This document shows, one piece after another, positions 33,845 to 46,664 of a DNA stretch of 64,000 bases (the first letter of the stretch is position 1; each line of letters opens with the position of its first letter). The stretch is from the NCBI RefSeq assembly GCF_000471905.2, contig NW_006497672.1, positions 341,191 through 405,190 of the forward strand, in the 5' to 3' direction. The position numbers and the translations under genes are program-made. This stretch comes from Amborella trichopoda (Eukaryota; Streptophyta; Magnoliopsida; Amborellales; Amborellaceae). Under the pieces are notes generated by a model. That model saw nothing but the letters and a program-made list of their open reading frames with translations. It had not been told where the DNA came from and ran no database searches.

Positions 33845-34790
33845 ATGACGAGGACTTGTGCTAACAATGCGAGTTCAAGCAATGAGAATATCGAGGCCCT
33901 CGGGGAAATTCTCAAGACTTTACGGGCCATGACTCAGATGATGAAGGATAATATGCCAACCCCAGCTACCCGTGCCCCAGATCAGACTGATAGTGGGCTA
34001 ATAAAAAGATTTAAGAGGTTGGCACCTCCGACATTCTTGGGGCTTGGGGAGTGGAGAAAACTAAATGGTGGAGGAGACAAGTGGAAAATATATTCGATGT
34101 TCTGCACTGTACAAATGAACAGAAGGTTAGGTTGGGAACCTTAATGTTGGAAGGGGATGCAATCTGGGGAAGAGTCAGGGACAATAGCAACGTGGGAGCA
34201 TTTTTGGAAGCATTTAATGAGGAGTATTTCCCTGACTCAATGTGAGAGAGGAAGGAGGTAGAATTTATTGAGCTGCAGTAAGGAAGATTATCAGCAGAAT
34301 AGTATGTGGCGAAGTTTGCTGAGCTTTCACGTTATGCAGCGCACGTCATCAACACGGAGGCGCGAAAGGAAAACAAGTTCGAGAGAGGCCTCAGGCCTGA
34401 TATAAGGGGAAAAAATAATATCAGCAAACCTCAAGAGCTTTTCCCCTTTAGTGGACCTTTCCATGAAGATAGAGAGAGACTGTGAAGAGTCTCGATTAAG
34501 GAAAGAAGGAAGAATGGGGTCAGCATAATCTGGGAACCTTGAGGGGAAGGTTCGATCACCTCAAAGGAGAAGTTTTGGGGGAAGGAACGATCAGGGCAAT
34601 GTGAAGATTCAAAAGACATTGCCGGGCGACATAAGGGATAATCGATACTCAGCCTGCCCTTACTGCGGATTAAGCAACCATTCGGCAGCTGAGTACTATA
34701 AGCAGACAAAGTCATGTTTCCGATGTGGCAATCCTAGCCACCTGGTCAAAGATTGCCTAGTAAAGGGCTAGAAAATCGACCAAAGACTCA
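33845..34790 (+). pseudogene. Tekay gag (fossil)
   Basis: It opens MTRTCANNASSSNENIEALG. The capsid-like part includes FKRLAPPTFLG and [19 protein letters not shown], and a CCHC zinc knuckle CFRCGNPSHLVKDC lies at ~34715-34756. This is the order and wording of Del/Tekay gag. It is broken at several points. Confidence 0.85.
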
Positions 34791-34799
34791 AGGTCAGGT

Positions 34800-37700
34800 T
34801 TTTTCGTGCTCATAGAACAAGAAGCTAAGATGTCCTCCTCTGTAATCCATGGTACGCTCTTTGTTTGTGGTATGGAAGCTAAAGTTTCGATTGACCCTGG
34901 ATCGTGTCACTCTTTTGTTGCACCTCACTTTGCATGCCACATGAATGCTAGACCTGCACTTCTGGACTGGACATTGATAGTATGCACACTTATGGGGGAA
35001 TATATAGAAACTGATATGGTTTATGAACCTTGTGGGGTTTTACTTGAAGGGTGTGTTCTACCTATAGACCTGATACTTTAGGCATCCAAGATTTTGATGT
35101 TATTTTGTGCATGGACTGGTTGTCCACACATCATGTTACAGTAAATTGTTTTGATAAAACTATAACATTTAGACGCCCAAACCAGCCTGAGCTGAACTTT
35201 ATTGGCATTAAGGATGTCCCCCCTCCACACCTTATCTCTGCCCTTTGGGCTTCCCGTCTTCTGACCAAAAGATGTGTTGAGTACTTGGCCTATGTAGTGG
35301 AGAACCGTGACATCCAATCCAAGTTAGAGGAGATACCAGTGATAAGGTAATACCCAAATGTTTTTCCTGAAGAGTTGTCCTCTTTGCCTTCAGTTAGGGA
35401 GGTAGAGTTTGAAATAAATGTGGTCCCAGGTAGTGTGCCCATCTCTAAAGCCCTTTATAGGATGGCCCTAGCCGAATTAAAGGAGCTGAAAGAACAATTG
35501 TAGGAATTATTGGAGAAAGAGTTCATCCGACCGAGCATGTCACCTTGGGGTGACCGATCTTATTTGTGAAAAAGAAAGATGGGTCTTTAAGGCTTTGTAT
35601 AGATTATAGACAGCTGAATCAGGTCACAGTAAAGGACAAATACCCCTTACCTAGAATTGACGACCTTTTTCACCAGCTTCAAGCGGCCCACGTATTTTCC
35701 AAGATTGATCTCCAATCAGGCTATCATGAACTGTTGGTCAAGGAAGGAGATGTCCCTAAGACTACATGTAGGACCCGATATGGCCACTATGAGTTTTTAG
35801 TGATGTTGTTTGGATTGACTAAATACCTCGACTATCTGCATGGACCTAATGAATAGAGCTTTTAAACCCTTTTTGAATGATTTAGTGGTGGTCTTTATAG
35901 ATGATATTTGGAAGAGCATGAACAACACCTAAGAATGGTTCTCCAGACTCTAAAGTTGAAAAAGTTGCATGCTAAGTTGGGTAAGACTGAGTTTTAGCTT
36001 CCTAGAATGGCCTTGCTTGGGTACATTGTTTCTAAGGACGGGGTCGCAGTTAACCTTTGTAAAATTGAAGCTGTACTTAAATGGGGAAGACCGAAAAATG
36101 TGACGGAGGTCGGTAGTTTTCTGGGACTGGTGGGTTACTATATACCTTTTATAGAAGGATTTTAAAAAATAGCACTTCCCCTGACTCTCTTACTCAGAAA
36201 GAAGTGAAGTTTGTGTGGTCAGATGATTGTGATAAATGTTTTCAAGAACTGAAGAAGAGACTCACTACGGCCTCGATACTGACCTTACCAGAAGGGAATG
36301 AAGACGTTGTGGTTACATTGATGCTTCACATAAGGGACTTAGATGCGTGCTGATACAGTGAGGGAAGGTCATAGCTTATGCCTCTAAACAGTTAAAGCTA
36401 TATGAACAAAATTACCCAACTCATGACTTGGAACTCGGTGCTGTAGTATTTCGCCTTGAAAATCTAGAGACATTACCTCTATGGGGCCCAATTTAAGGTA
36501 TTTATAGATCATAACAGCCTCCAATACCTATTTTCTCAGAAGGAGTTGAATATGAGGCAAAGAAGATGGATGGATCTACTGAATGATTATGACTGTACCA
36601 TCAATTACCACCTGAGCAAGAATAATATCATAGCAGATGCTTTAACAAGGAAGCTTGTGATATCAGTGGCTCATCTAATGCTTCGAGAGATGAAACTGTT
36701 AGAGGATGCAATAGAGTGGCACCTAACTCTGCCCCTTAGTGATGGGGCAGGAATGACTGCTTATATAAGGGTGGAGCCCCAACTCTTTCAACAGATCAGA
36801 GTGGCACAAAAGAAATATCCTCAACTCGTGAAAATTCTCGAGGAAATAAAACTAGGAGGAAAAGATGATTTCTCTATAAACAGTGATGACTTGTTAAGAT
36901 TTAAGAATCGGATGTGTTTCGAATGATGAAAATGTGAAGAGGGCTATTTTAGAAGAAGCACATCACTTCTGTTATACTATACACCCAGGGAGTACTAAAA
37001 TGTATCAGCACCTGAAAAAAACTTTCTGGTGGAATAGCATGAAGAGGGAGTGGCACGGTTTGTTTCTAAGTGCTTGACATGTCAGCAAGTGAAAGCTGAG
37101 CATCAAAAACCCGCCAGACTATTGCAGTCCCTACCTGTACCAGAGTGGAAATAGGAACATATTACTGTGGACTTTGTCTCCGGCTTAGCTAGAGCGGGTG
37201 CCGGACACGATAGTATTTGGCTCATTGTGGATCGACTAACCAAAGCTGCCAATTTCTTACTAGTCTGCACAACCTATACCTTGGACAAATTGGCCCAGTT
37301 ATACCTTAAAGAGTTTGTAAGGTTGCATGGAATACCTGTTAGCATCGTGTTCGATAAGGATACTAAATATACCTCAAGACTCACATTAGTATTGCTTTTC
37401 ACCCCCAGACTGATGGGAAGTTAGAGAGGACCATTCAGACCCTAGAGGATATGTTAAGGGCTTGTGTTATGATTTTAAAGGAAGCTGGGATGACCATTTG
37501 CCTTTGATAGAATATTCTTATAACAACAACTTTCAAGCCAGTATTCAGATGGCACCTTTTGAAGCCTTGTATGGGAGGAAGTGCAGATCACCTATTTGTT
37601 GGGATGAGGTTGGTGAAAGAAGGCTGTTACGGCCAGAAATTGATCAAGCGACCACAAAAAAGATTGCCTTGATTTGAGAGAGGCTCAAGGCTGCTCAGAG

Positions 37701-38180
37701 TCGGCAAAATAATTACGTCAATAATTCAAGGAGAGACCTCAAATTTGAAGTAGGTAATTGGGTTTTCTTGAAGGTATCTCCAACTAAGGGCATTAAGAGG
37801 TTTGGCAAGAAAGGAAAATTGAGCCCACATTTTATTGGACCCTTTGAAATTCTGAAAAAAGTTGGAGTCATGGCATATTGAAATGTTCTACCACCCGAGT
37901 TGGTAAACCATTCATGATGTTTTTCATGTGTCACTATTAAGAAAATACCAGCTAGACCCATCCCATGTTTTGAAGTATGAACCAATTCTGATCGGAGAAG
38001 ATTTGACCTATATCGAATAATCGATTGAGATACTGGACAGGAGAGTGTAGGTGTTGCGCAATAAAGAAATTCCTTTAGTCCGTGTGTTGTGGCAATATAT
38101 TCATAGGAAGAATCAAAATGAGAATGGGAAGAAGAAATCCGGGATAGGTACCCCCATTTATTTGATTAGCTGAGAAATGA
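34800..38180 (+). pseudogene. Tekay pol: protease, RT, RNase H, integrase, chromodomain (fossil)
   Basis: Protease remnant ~34850-35080 (HSFVAPHFA; IQDFDVILCMDWL ~35085). RT ~35560-35900 ([30 protein letters not shown]). RNase H ~36240-36660, ending in KNNIIADALTRK. Integrase zinc-binding part ~36955-37080. Integrase core ~37165-37640 (DFVSGL, SIWLIVDRLTKAANFL, EALYGRKCRSPICW). C-terminal GPF motif ~37740-37870 and chromodomain remnant ~38000-38100. The RNase H-before-integrase order defines Ty3-gypsy. It has many breaks. Confidence 0.9.
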
Positions 38181-38198
38181 TTTTGGGGACAAAATCCT

Positions 38199-38218
38199 TT
38201 TTAAGGGGGGGGGGGGGA
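38199..38218 (+). promoter_or_regulatory. Polypurine tract of Tekay element 1
   Basis: AAGG followed by a run of G and GATGA lies immediately before the right LTR. It primes plus-strand DNA synthesis in this family. Confidence 0.8.
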
Positions 38219-38221
38219 TGA

Positions 38222-41195
38222 TGTAAGGACCGAGATTTTCCCGGCATAGTGAAGTGTGGGGTAGTAAGAAGAAGAATGCACGCAGCGGTAAGAATAAGAA
38301 TGCGCGTGATGATAAGAAGAAGAATGCGTTCGCGTGATAAGAAGAAGAACGCGCGTGGCCGCAAGGAGAAGAAAAGAGAGAGAAGATGCGCACAACGGTG
38401 AACAGACTCAGAAGTAAGAGGAGAAAGAAAAATGAGCACGCACGGCAGTAAGAAGAAGCAAAAAAAGAGTGTCATTGTGCGCAATGCTACCATGCGCGAC
38501 ACCGCCTAGCCTGTGCATGACCCTAGGTGCCACTTGCCTGTTGCATGCTGCCACACTCGCCACTTGTCTAGTTGCATGCCACTGTGTCTGCCACTTAGCA
38601 AATCTGGGCTGCCACCTCCAACTTATGGACTACTTAAACCCTTCTCTTCTCTCCCAAACCTTGTTTTCTCACTCTTGTAAGCCAAACACTACGAGTTGTC
38701 AGCCCCTTTTATTCCCACTGTTAGAGAGCTTGAAGTGGAATGTGTGAGGGATTTTGGGAACACCGGTGCACATAGGTAAGTGGATGAAGCACCTTTTATG
38801 TCTTTAGTTATGAAAGCATGAAATTAAGCAAGAGCTTATATGAATTATGAAGAAGAAAGTTTGAATATATCCTTGGATATGTCCTGTTTTTCCAGGAAAT
38901 TAGGCCTTCAATTGCATGAATAAATGGGCTTCCTCTTGTTAGACATGAAAATTTTTGAAATGGTGTTCCCATGCATATAATGTAAGACATAGAAGGTTTC
39001 ATGTAAATATCTGTCATAAAATAGAAGTTATTGATTGTTCTTTGAGGTATGCCATGACCATACTATGAATTTCCAAGGACATTACATGTTCTTGTAATGA
39101 ACTTTTGACTAATCAAATGATATCCAAATGGCTTCAAACCACCTATATTTGAAAGATATTGTTTCTACTTAAAATTCGTTTTTGAAATCACCCCAAAATT
39201 TCTTATAGATTGGAAGCATTGTCTCTGTTTGTGGGGACATGTCACTGTTATCAGATTATAGCAGATTTAAAAAATTTCATTCCTATTGTACCGAGCTTTT
39301 AACGAATCAAACGGGGTTCAAATGATTTCAAACTACATCCAATTGAAATATATGAATGTTTAATTTGAAGTTGGTTTTGAAACCATATTAAAATTTCTCT
39401 TAAATTGGGAGTTATACCCCGATTAGTGGGGACATGTTATTGTAAAGAATTGCGGAACTTTTAAAACTATTGTCCATTTTGCACTGAGCTCCTGACTGAT
39501 CAAATGATGCTCAAATAACCTCAAATTCTCTTTGAATGAAAGATATATATGTCTATTTCAAGTTGATGTTGAAGTTGAGTTGAAATTTCTTATGGATTGG
39601 ATACCATGCCTCCTTTCGAATATGCATATCATCGATGGGAATGGTAGTGAATCTCAAACTGTTGTATGATTCATGAAAAGTGGTGCACTGATTTATATGT
39701 TTATGAATGAAGCTTAAACCTTTCATAAAGAGATTGAAATTATCTGTCATGAGGCACTGAATATGCATGCCTATGATATTGTGAATTCTTCTAAATTCCT
39801 GAAAAAGAAAATAGCAAAGCATGAGTGAATGAATGCTTGAGAATGCATGTACACAGTTGCAATTAGGTGTGATGTGACCACTACACAGTTGCAATTAGGT
39901 GTGATATGGACCACTACACAATTTGACGCCCATTGGTAGTGGGATACTATTATGATGTGACTGTGATATGGACCACTACGCAATGGACACCCATTGGTAG
40001 TGGGATACTGCTATGATGTGACTATGATATGAATCGTTACGCGGTAGGACACTCATTGGTAGTGTGGTATGATACTGTGAGACTTTCGATATATGGCACT
40101 ACGCCATGGGTCACCCGTTGATGGTGCGATCTGTACGGTTATGATTGGAAAGCAATGTCGGCAACTGAAATCTTGCCCCTACCCCCATGAAAGGAATGGG
40201 GTTGGGATGTGAAAGTGAATATTTGGGAGGGTCATGCCCCTCGAATCTATATGAGCACTACGTACGGGGGTACCCAGTGGTATTGTAATGCCCTCTCATC
40301 TGAAAGGCATAAGGAGAGGAACATATCTTCTTAGGCCACTGCCTATCGAAAACCCCAAAGCACGCTGGGGACTATGTGCTTGTGTGAGGACATTACAAAG
40401 TAGGATACCTATTTGTCATTGTTCTCTCTCTTGAGTGAGGGTAGAAGTTCCAAGTTACAGAATTAGCTTGATCTGATCGATGGGACTTCTACTTTGGGAG
40501 TAGGCAACTCTAGATTCTGCCTGTGTGCATTATGTGTTGTGCCTAAGTTTCTGTTTTGTTATTGTGATAAGAGTTGTAGTAAATGTGAGCTTATACAATA
40601 TGTGATGTCTTGATATCTGAATTATACTTCTTCTTACAGTGCTAAGGAATTGTGATGCATGACTCCACATTGTGACTACTATATAAATTGGGGGAAATGT
40701 CTATAAATATCATTATATATAGACCGGAATGCAATAGTACTGATCTACTTACTGAGCTTTTAACTCATCCCTTTTATTTTCATCTATGTAGAGTGATAAC
40801 CTTTGACTCTTGAGAGCAAGCAGCTGGAGATTTGTGGCAAGCGACTGAAGCTCGGTGCTTGACAAAGGAACTTCTTGATAGCAGGTGTTTGGTGGCAGTG
40901 CCACTAAGTTGTTTTGATGAAGTGCTGTAATCTTGTTATCAGGCATATAGTGCCTTGAACATAACTATAAAAGAATTTATGGAAAATGTATATGTGTAAT
41001 ATGGTTTTATTCTGTTCAGTTTTATTGGAGTTTGGTGTATGAGTTTTATTTTTCTTTCGTGGTTTGCTTTGATTCCACATATCTAAACGCATTGAGCCAC
41101 TCCCACTTGAGTGGCGTTCGACACCTCTGGTCGTAATCCCCCACTCTGTCGCTCTTTGACAAGTACGATAGGGGTTAGGGGCCAAGGTTGTGATA
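38222..41195 (+). repeat. Tekay element 1, 3' LTR (2974 bp)
   Basis: It starts TGTAAGGACCGAGATTTTCC and ends GGTTGTGATA, directly before the second AAAAG. It is collinear with 30670-33732 but has a longer purine-rich block near the start and fewer units in the 61-bp array. Confidence 0.9.
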
Positions 41196-41877
41196 AAAAG
41201 GTTTTAGATTATTCTAGAATCTCTAAAGAACATCATTGTTACCTTAGCGCTATTTCTGCCAATCAGGACCCTACTAGCTTTGAAGAGTCCTTTTCACACC
41301 CTGTGTGGAAAAGGCAATGAAAGAAGAGCTCATTGCTCTTGATAAAAATAACAGATGGGGACTTATCAAGTTACCACAAGGAAAAAAGATCATTCGAAAT
41401 TAATGGATATATAAAATAAATTACAACAGTAATGGTAGACTTGAGAGATACAAGGCAAGGGTGATTGCTAAGGGGTTTACTCAAATGTATAGAGAGGATT
41501 ACAAGGAAACATTTGCTCTTGTTAACATGAATATTGTTAGAGTTCTACTCTCCATTGCAATCAACCTTGATTGGTCATTGTACCAACTTGATTTTAAAAA
41601 TGCGTTTCTTCAAGGGGATCCCCTTGAAGAAGAAGTTTACATAATAATTTCCCAAGGTCATCCAAAGGAAAACTCAAATATGGTTTGCAAGCTAAGAAAA
41701 GCTATCTACGACTTGAAGCAATCACCAAGAGCTTGATATGCTAAATTGAGCTCTACACTTATTTCTCAAGGTTTCTCTAGGACCACTGCTAACTCTTTTA
41801 TGTTTGTAAAAACTGGAAACAAGGTAAAATTGTTATTCTTGTTTATGTGGATGACATCATAATCACTGGAAGTGATC
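41196..41877 (+). pseudogene. Copia reverse transcriptase, right part of split element
   Basis: It contains the copia RT words VIAKGFTQ, QLDFKNAFLQGDPLEEEVY, VCKLRKAIYDLKQSPRA and the active-site block YVDDIIITGSD (~41847), where the gap starts. It continues the copia interrupted at 30669. Broken by a few breaks. Confidence 0.85.
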
Positions 41878-42316
41878 NNNNNNNNNNNNNNNNNNNNNNN
41901 NNNNNNNNNNNNNNNNNNNNNNNNNNNNNNNNNNNNNNNNNNNNNNNNNNNNNNNNNNNNNNNNNNNNNNNNNNNNNNNNNNNNNNNNNNNNNNNNNNNN
42001 NNNNNNNNNNNNNNNNNNNNNNNNNNNNNNNNNNNNNNNNNNNNNNNNNNNNNNNNNNNNNNNNNNNNNNNNNNNNNNNNNNNNNNNNNNNNNNNNNNNN
42101 NNNNNNNNNNNNNNNNNNNNNNNNNNNNNNNNNNNNNNNNNNNNNNNNNNNNNNNNNNNNNNNNNNNNNNNNNNNNNNNNNNNNNNNNNNNNNNNNNNNN
42201 NNNNNNNNNNNNNNNNNNNNNNNNNNNNNNNNNNNNNNNNNNNNNNNNNNNNNNNNNNNNNNNNNNNNNNNNNNNNNNNNNNNNNNNNNNNNNNNNNNNN
42301 NNNNNNNNNNNNNNNN
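41878..42316. other. Assembly gap (439 N)
   Basis: A run of unknown bases inside or at the end of the copia RT. Confidence 1.
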
Positions 42317-42512
42317 GAAAAAGGTATCTAATATTACTTTTAACCATTAATTGGTTCTGAGCAATGCATTTGCGAGAATTGCATTATGCTACACATGGTC
42401 CATACCAACATGAATTTCCTAAAAAGTAGGCGTTTGGATTGAGACCAACGTATATCATAACTTGTAATTCCCAGCCCATCAATAGTGTCTTCTAGTAAAT
42501 TAATATCCATAG

Positions 42513-43260
42513 TGTTGGAAAAAACCAGTCCAACGGCAAAAGTGGAAGCAAAATAATCAACCAGGAACCGAGTATCTTACCTAAGTGCTCCCAAAATAGT
42601 TTGGTGAACGAATGTAGAGAGGAATGATCAACTTACGTATGCATGTCTGACAACTACTAGAGCTGTTGAAATCTGATCCACACTGCAAATCCCGAGCGAA
42701 GTTGAAGCTCACATATACTCCTACAAATGCGATATGAGGAGCAATCCGAGCTCGACTCTCGTGCACAACTCTATCTCTTAAGGCTGAGTCTCTTCTTAGA
42801 ACTCAAATGGAGAGAGATTGTAGTCTCTCTCACTTTCTCTCTCTCTCTCTCAAGAAGAGCTCTCCCACTTTCTCGTGTGTGTTGTGTTGTGTAGAGACTC
42901 AACCCCTTTCCCTTTTATAATGAGAGAAAGAGCCATCTCATTCATGTGGGAGTAACCTCCTCATGAATAGGCACTCTTATGGTGCATGATACATGCCATT
43001 CATGCGAGGGTAACCCCTCATGAATAGGTGCAACCTCTCCCCGCCTCCCTTCATATAATAACGCAAGTCAAACATGAGTGGGGCGTTTTCTACTTGAGTG
43101 TATTCTCACACTAGGGATGCACCCTCATGTCTATATCTCCCACTCATCCCGTATGTGGGACGGGTTACATGTCCAAATATGATTTGTCGTTTGTTATCGT
43201 ATCGTGAGTATTCTTTCATATTAAGGGAATGCAGTGTGTGACCTACTGCATTGAGCATTA
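42513..43260 (-). repeat. Promoter-like, possibly LTR, region on the reverse strand
   Basis: Read on the reverse strand it has a TTATAAAAGGG box (42913-42920 region), a GA/CT-rich leader (42820-42860), a consensus splice-donor-like AGGTAAGAT (~42573-42582), and an end TTTTTTCCAACA at 42513. The + strand has a duplicated TTCATG.GGGAGTAACC.CC motif at 42945-42965 and 42998-43018. It could be an LTR of another copia element or a host promoter fragment. There is no partner copy and no primer site. Confidence 0.3.
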
Positions 43261-45816
43261 TGTTAGAAAGAACCTATCATAGCCCCGCCACCTGCCCCCT
43301 TGCCGTACATGTCGGAGGGTAGCAGGGTGCGGGACCGCGATCAAAGGTAGCGAATGCCACTTAGGTGGGAATGCGCTCAACACTTTTGATAAGAGGAAAT
43401 CAAAACAAACCACGAAAGAATAAAAATAAAAATCCAACCACAGCCATACATAAAGTTAGATAAACCAAGCCAAATATATATAATTTCCAGATTATTATAA
43501 ATTGTCCAAGGCATCAAAAGGGCTCACAACAAAATACATCGCTTCACAATGAAACAACTATATGGCCAACTGCCATTTGACACCTACAATTAAAAGGAAG
43601 TCTCTTTGTCAAGTACGGGTCTTCAACTGCCAGTCACGATCACCCAACTGTCTGTAGTCGACCCGCAAACTATCACTCTACATTCAAGAAAGTCAAAGGA
43701 ATGACGTATGAAGTCCAGTAAGTAGATCAAGTGCCATGCATTCCTGCCTCTACACAATTATTCACAACCATCCCCAAGATTCATGTAGGTTTCATTCATG
43801 GGATCATGTATCTCAATTTTATTAGTAGTGTGTCATGAGTTATTTCTTTTATGGTGAAGTAACTACAAATCAAATATAAGTTATCCCATGAGCTAACAGT
43901 TTATCAAATCTTTCCATTAAAATAACAGATCAATAAATTTAGGCAAACATATATTAACTATGTGCACTCCTAATGTCACCTACTCTCGAAATAGAAGCCC
44001 TATCAATCAGGTCAAGCCAATCCCATTGCTTAAGACTTCTACATTTTTTTAGGAGGGAAGATAATGATAATAGATGACCCATTTCGTAATGTCTTCACAC
44101 ACACTCACACAGTCCCCAGTGCACTTTGGGGCTTTTGATAGGCAGAGGCCTTGCAAAACATGACCCTCTCTTTATGCTCTTTTGGCGAGAGAGCGTTACA
44201 CAACCTTTGGGTAATCCAATGCATAATGCCCATATAGATTTGAGGAGGCGCGACCCACCCAAATATTCACATTCACATCTTAACTCCCGTTCTATCATGG
44301 GGAGTTAGGGAAAGATCTCAACTGGTGGCAAAACTATCTTATCATATCACATTACATTATACTACCAACGGATAACCCATTGCATAGTGTCTTATATCAC
44401 ATTCTTATCATACCATATTACACTATCAATGGATGACCCATTGCATAGTACTCCATATCATATCTGTGGCATGTCTTATTACAACCATGCTCACTTACTA
44501 TTTCATAGGCATGTCTTATTACAACCATGCACATTCAATAATTCATAAATATTCACTATTTCATAAGCGTTCATTATTCCATAAGCATGTCTTATTACAA
44601 CCATGCTCATTCCATAATTCATAAACATTCGCTATTTCACAAGCTTCAGTATTCCATAAGAATGTCTCATTAAAACCATGCTCATTCAATAATTCATAAA
44701 CATTCAGTATTCCATGCTCATTCAGTAATTCATAAACTTTCACTATTTCATAAGCGTTCACTATGTTAGTGTAACAGTTCCTTAGAAGAACAAGTATAGC
44801 TTCCACTCCATAAGGAATTTGATCATAGTTCCAGCACCATTTTGAAAATTGATTCGCTCATCTATCTTTTAGAAGTGGTTTGGCCTCATTATGAGGAATT
44901 TTGGTCAGTAAACAATGTTCTAAAAAAATGTTATAGTTTTGGAAAATTCAGCAAAAAGTCTAGTGTGGTATCCTTGTAGAAAAATGAATATAACTTCGAA
45001 TCAAAGATAATTCGATCATATTTTCAGCCCATTTTTAAAATAGGTTCATACATATTTCATTTAGAAGTGGTTTGAGCACGTTTTGACGTAAATTGGTCAG
45101 TCAACAATCTTACCTAAAAACATGTAACAGTCTAGGAAAATTCCTGCATTCACAATAATGACATCTTCATATAAAAAGGGGCATAGTTTCCAAACCTAGG
45201 AAATTTTGCCTTGATTCTAGAATAATATTTAAGTTAGACTCATTCATCTTTTATTTGAAAGTGCTTTGGGATGATTCTAACATGATTTGTTTAGTGAAAA
45301 ATCTTGTACAAAAACATATAAAGTTTCTGGAATTTCCTTTCATAATTCTGGTATATCCTAGAAAATGGCACATAACTTTCTAATAAAAATAGATTTTGAG
45401 ATGGGGTCTTTTTTCCCTTAAAATAGACTCAAAGGCGTACTTCCCTACAAAATTTTACAGTCAACAAAAGATAATTTCAGTACTCAAACGATTACTCAAA
45501 TTGGAGTTACAATTCTACAAAAACAGGCACATTCAGTAAGATTGCAAGAGCATTCAAGCCTTATTCATATTCAAAGTTTTATCCAAAATCATGCTTAAAC
45601 CTCATAATTTGATAGACTAAGCAAACATGAATTAACTAAAAATATGAAGACATGGTAGCTAAATCTACTTACATGCACCAAAAGACTCCAAGTTCCCCAC
45701 ACAGGCCAAGCTTCCAAAGATGATTTCAAGCTTGTGGTTCTAAGTCAGTGGAAAGGGAGGTCGTGGGTGAGAGTGAGAGAGAGAGCCAAACTCTTGAGAG
45801 AGGTGTGAAGTGGGTT

Positions 45817-45824
45817 TATTTATA
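45817..45824 (-). promoter_or_regulatory. TATA box of reverse-strand Tekay LTR
   Basis: TATAAATA on the reverse strand, at the same relative place as TATAAAT in the LTR at 46634 (47362-47368). Confidence 0.55.
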
Positions 45825-46019
45825 AGCAAAGAGGGGGAGGCAGCAGGTAGGTGGCAAGCAAGGGCTCACAAGTGGCAAACAGAGGTAGACAAGTGGCGAA
45901 CATGTGGCAAACATGTGGAATAAAAGTGCCACATGGGACTCACAAAAGAGCAAGCATAGGAGCTTCTTGGACTTCCATTCACTCTCAGAAGTAACGTGCA
46001 TGGTGACAACCCCATGCAT

Positions 46020-46320
46020 GCACGACGACGTCCTTACATGCACAGTGGCATACCTTGCATGTACGGTGGCATCCCTTGCACGCACGGTGGCTTTCTTCAC
46101 ACACGACGGCTTCCTCCATGCACGACGGCTTCCTCCATGCACGATGGCTTCCTCCACACATGGCGGCTTCCTCTTGCATGCACGACAGCTTCCTCTTGCA
46201 CGCACGACGGCTTTCTTCATGCATGATGGCTTCCTCTTGCACGCATGAGAACTTCCTTCATGCACGACGACTTCCTCTTACACGCACGATGGCTTCCTTC
46301 AAGCACGTCAGCTTCCTCTT
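46020..46320 (-). repeat. CACGACGGCTTCCTCCATG minisatellite
   Basis: About twelve short units of 20-30 bp, mixing GGCTTCCTC(TTG)CA and CATGCACGACGG. It lies near the start of the reverse-strand LTR, where element 1 has purine-rich AAGAAGAAG repeats and the 46634 LTR has GAGAAGAGAGAGAAGGC repeats. Confidence 0.8.
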
Positions 46321-46349
46321 GCATGCACAGAAAAGTTTGGGTCCTCACA

Positions 46350-46633
46350 TACCCGTACCAAGTTTCCAACTAACTGGCATGGAACACCTCATCTCTCTAA
46401 TACCTACGAAACAAAAACTGCTCCACCTGTGCTAGACTCGATTTGAACACACCGGACTTAGTTCTCAACTAATCCCTCATGATCTCAGCTCAGAATATTA
46501 CTTAGCCCATTCGTACACAATTACTTTGAATACATATGTGATGTGTATTTTTTTCTTGTGGCACCAAAATAAATTGTGATGTCAAATGGTCTTCCTTTAT
46601 GACTTACATTATTCTATTATGACCCGACCATTG
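46350..46633. other. Spacer between two Tekay LTRs
   Basis: 284 bp of unassigned DNA separate the starts of the reverse LTR and the next forward LTR. No open frame or known motif is seen. Confidence 0.6.
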
Positions 46634-46664
46634 TGTAACGACCGAGATTTTTCGGGCTTGGAGA

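Larger units (their letters stand above)
30670..41195 (+). mobile_element. Tekay/Del chromovirus (Ty3-gypsy) with both LTRs
   Basis: The 10.5-kb element has LTRs 30670-33732 and 38222-41195. An iMet-like primer site lies at 33737-33748, gag, protease, RT, RNase H and integrase follow in gypsy order, and a G-rich polypurine tract precedes the right LTR (38199-38218). The target duplication is AAAAG. The words FEVGNWVFLKVSPTKGIKRF and DLTY..SIEILDRRV at the integrase end are those of the Tekay/Del clade with its chromodomain. It is structurally whole but coding-dead, with well over ten breaks. In well-aligned parts the LTRs differ at roughly 6-10% by eye, pointing to an insertion some millions of years old. 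Confidence 0.9.
27444..42316 (+). mobile_element. Copia element split by a gypsy insertion
   Basis: The copia 5' part spans 27444-30669 (LTR, primer site, leader, gag, protease remnant, integrase start) and its later part spans 41196-41877 (reverse transcriptase), ending in a gap. Between them sits a complete-length Tekay gypsy element with a 5-bp duplication AAAAG of the copia sequence (30665-30669 and 41196-41200). No 3' LTR of the copia element is seen before or after the gap. The coding parts are broken by several breaks. The copia insertion is older than the gypsy. Confidence 0.85.
43275..46349 (-). repeat. Reverse-strand Tekay-group LTR (apparently solo)
   Basis: On the reverse strand it starts TGTGAGGACCCAAACTTTTC (from 46349) and ends GGCGGGGCTATGATA at 43275, matching the Tekay LTR end in several blocks (GTCGGAGGGTAGCAGGGTGC-like region at 43311; GATGGGGGTT-type and CACTGGGGACTGTGTG regions near 44100). 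A TATAAATA box lies at 45817-45824. Two tandem arrays are present: ~60-bp TTCATAA.CATTCACTATTT units (44510-44765) and CACGACGGCTTCCTCCATG units (46020-46320). No gag or pol adjoins it, so a solo LTR is likely. Target duplication is not clean. Confidence 0.75.

Noticed and set aside
45816-46435. Cys/His-rich frames on both strands
   Set aside because: Products of the CACGACGGCTTCC minisatellite in an LTR; several frames are open at once.
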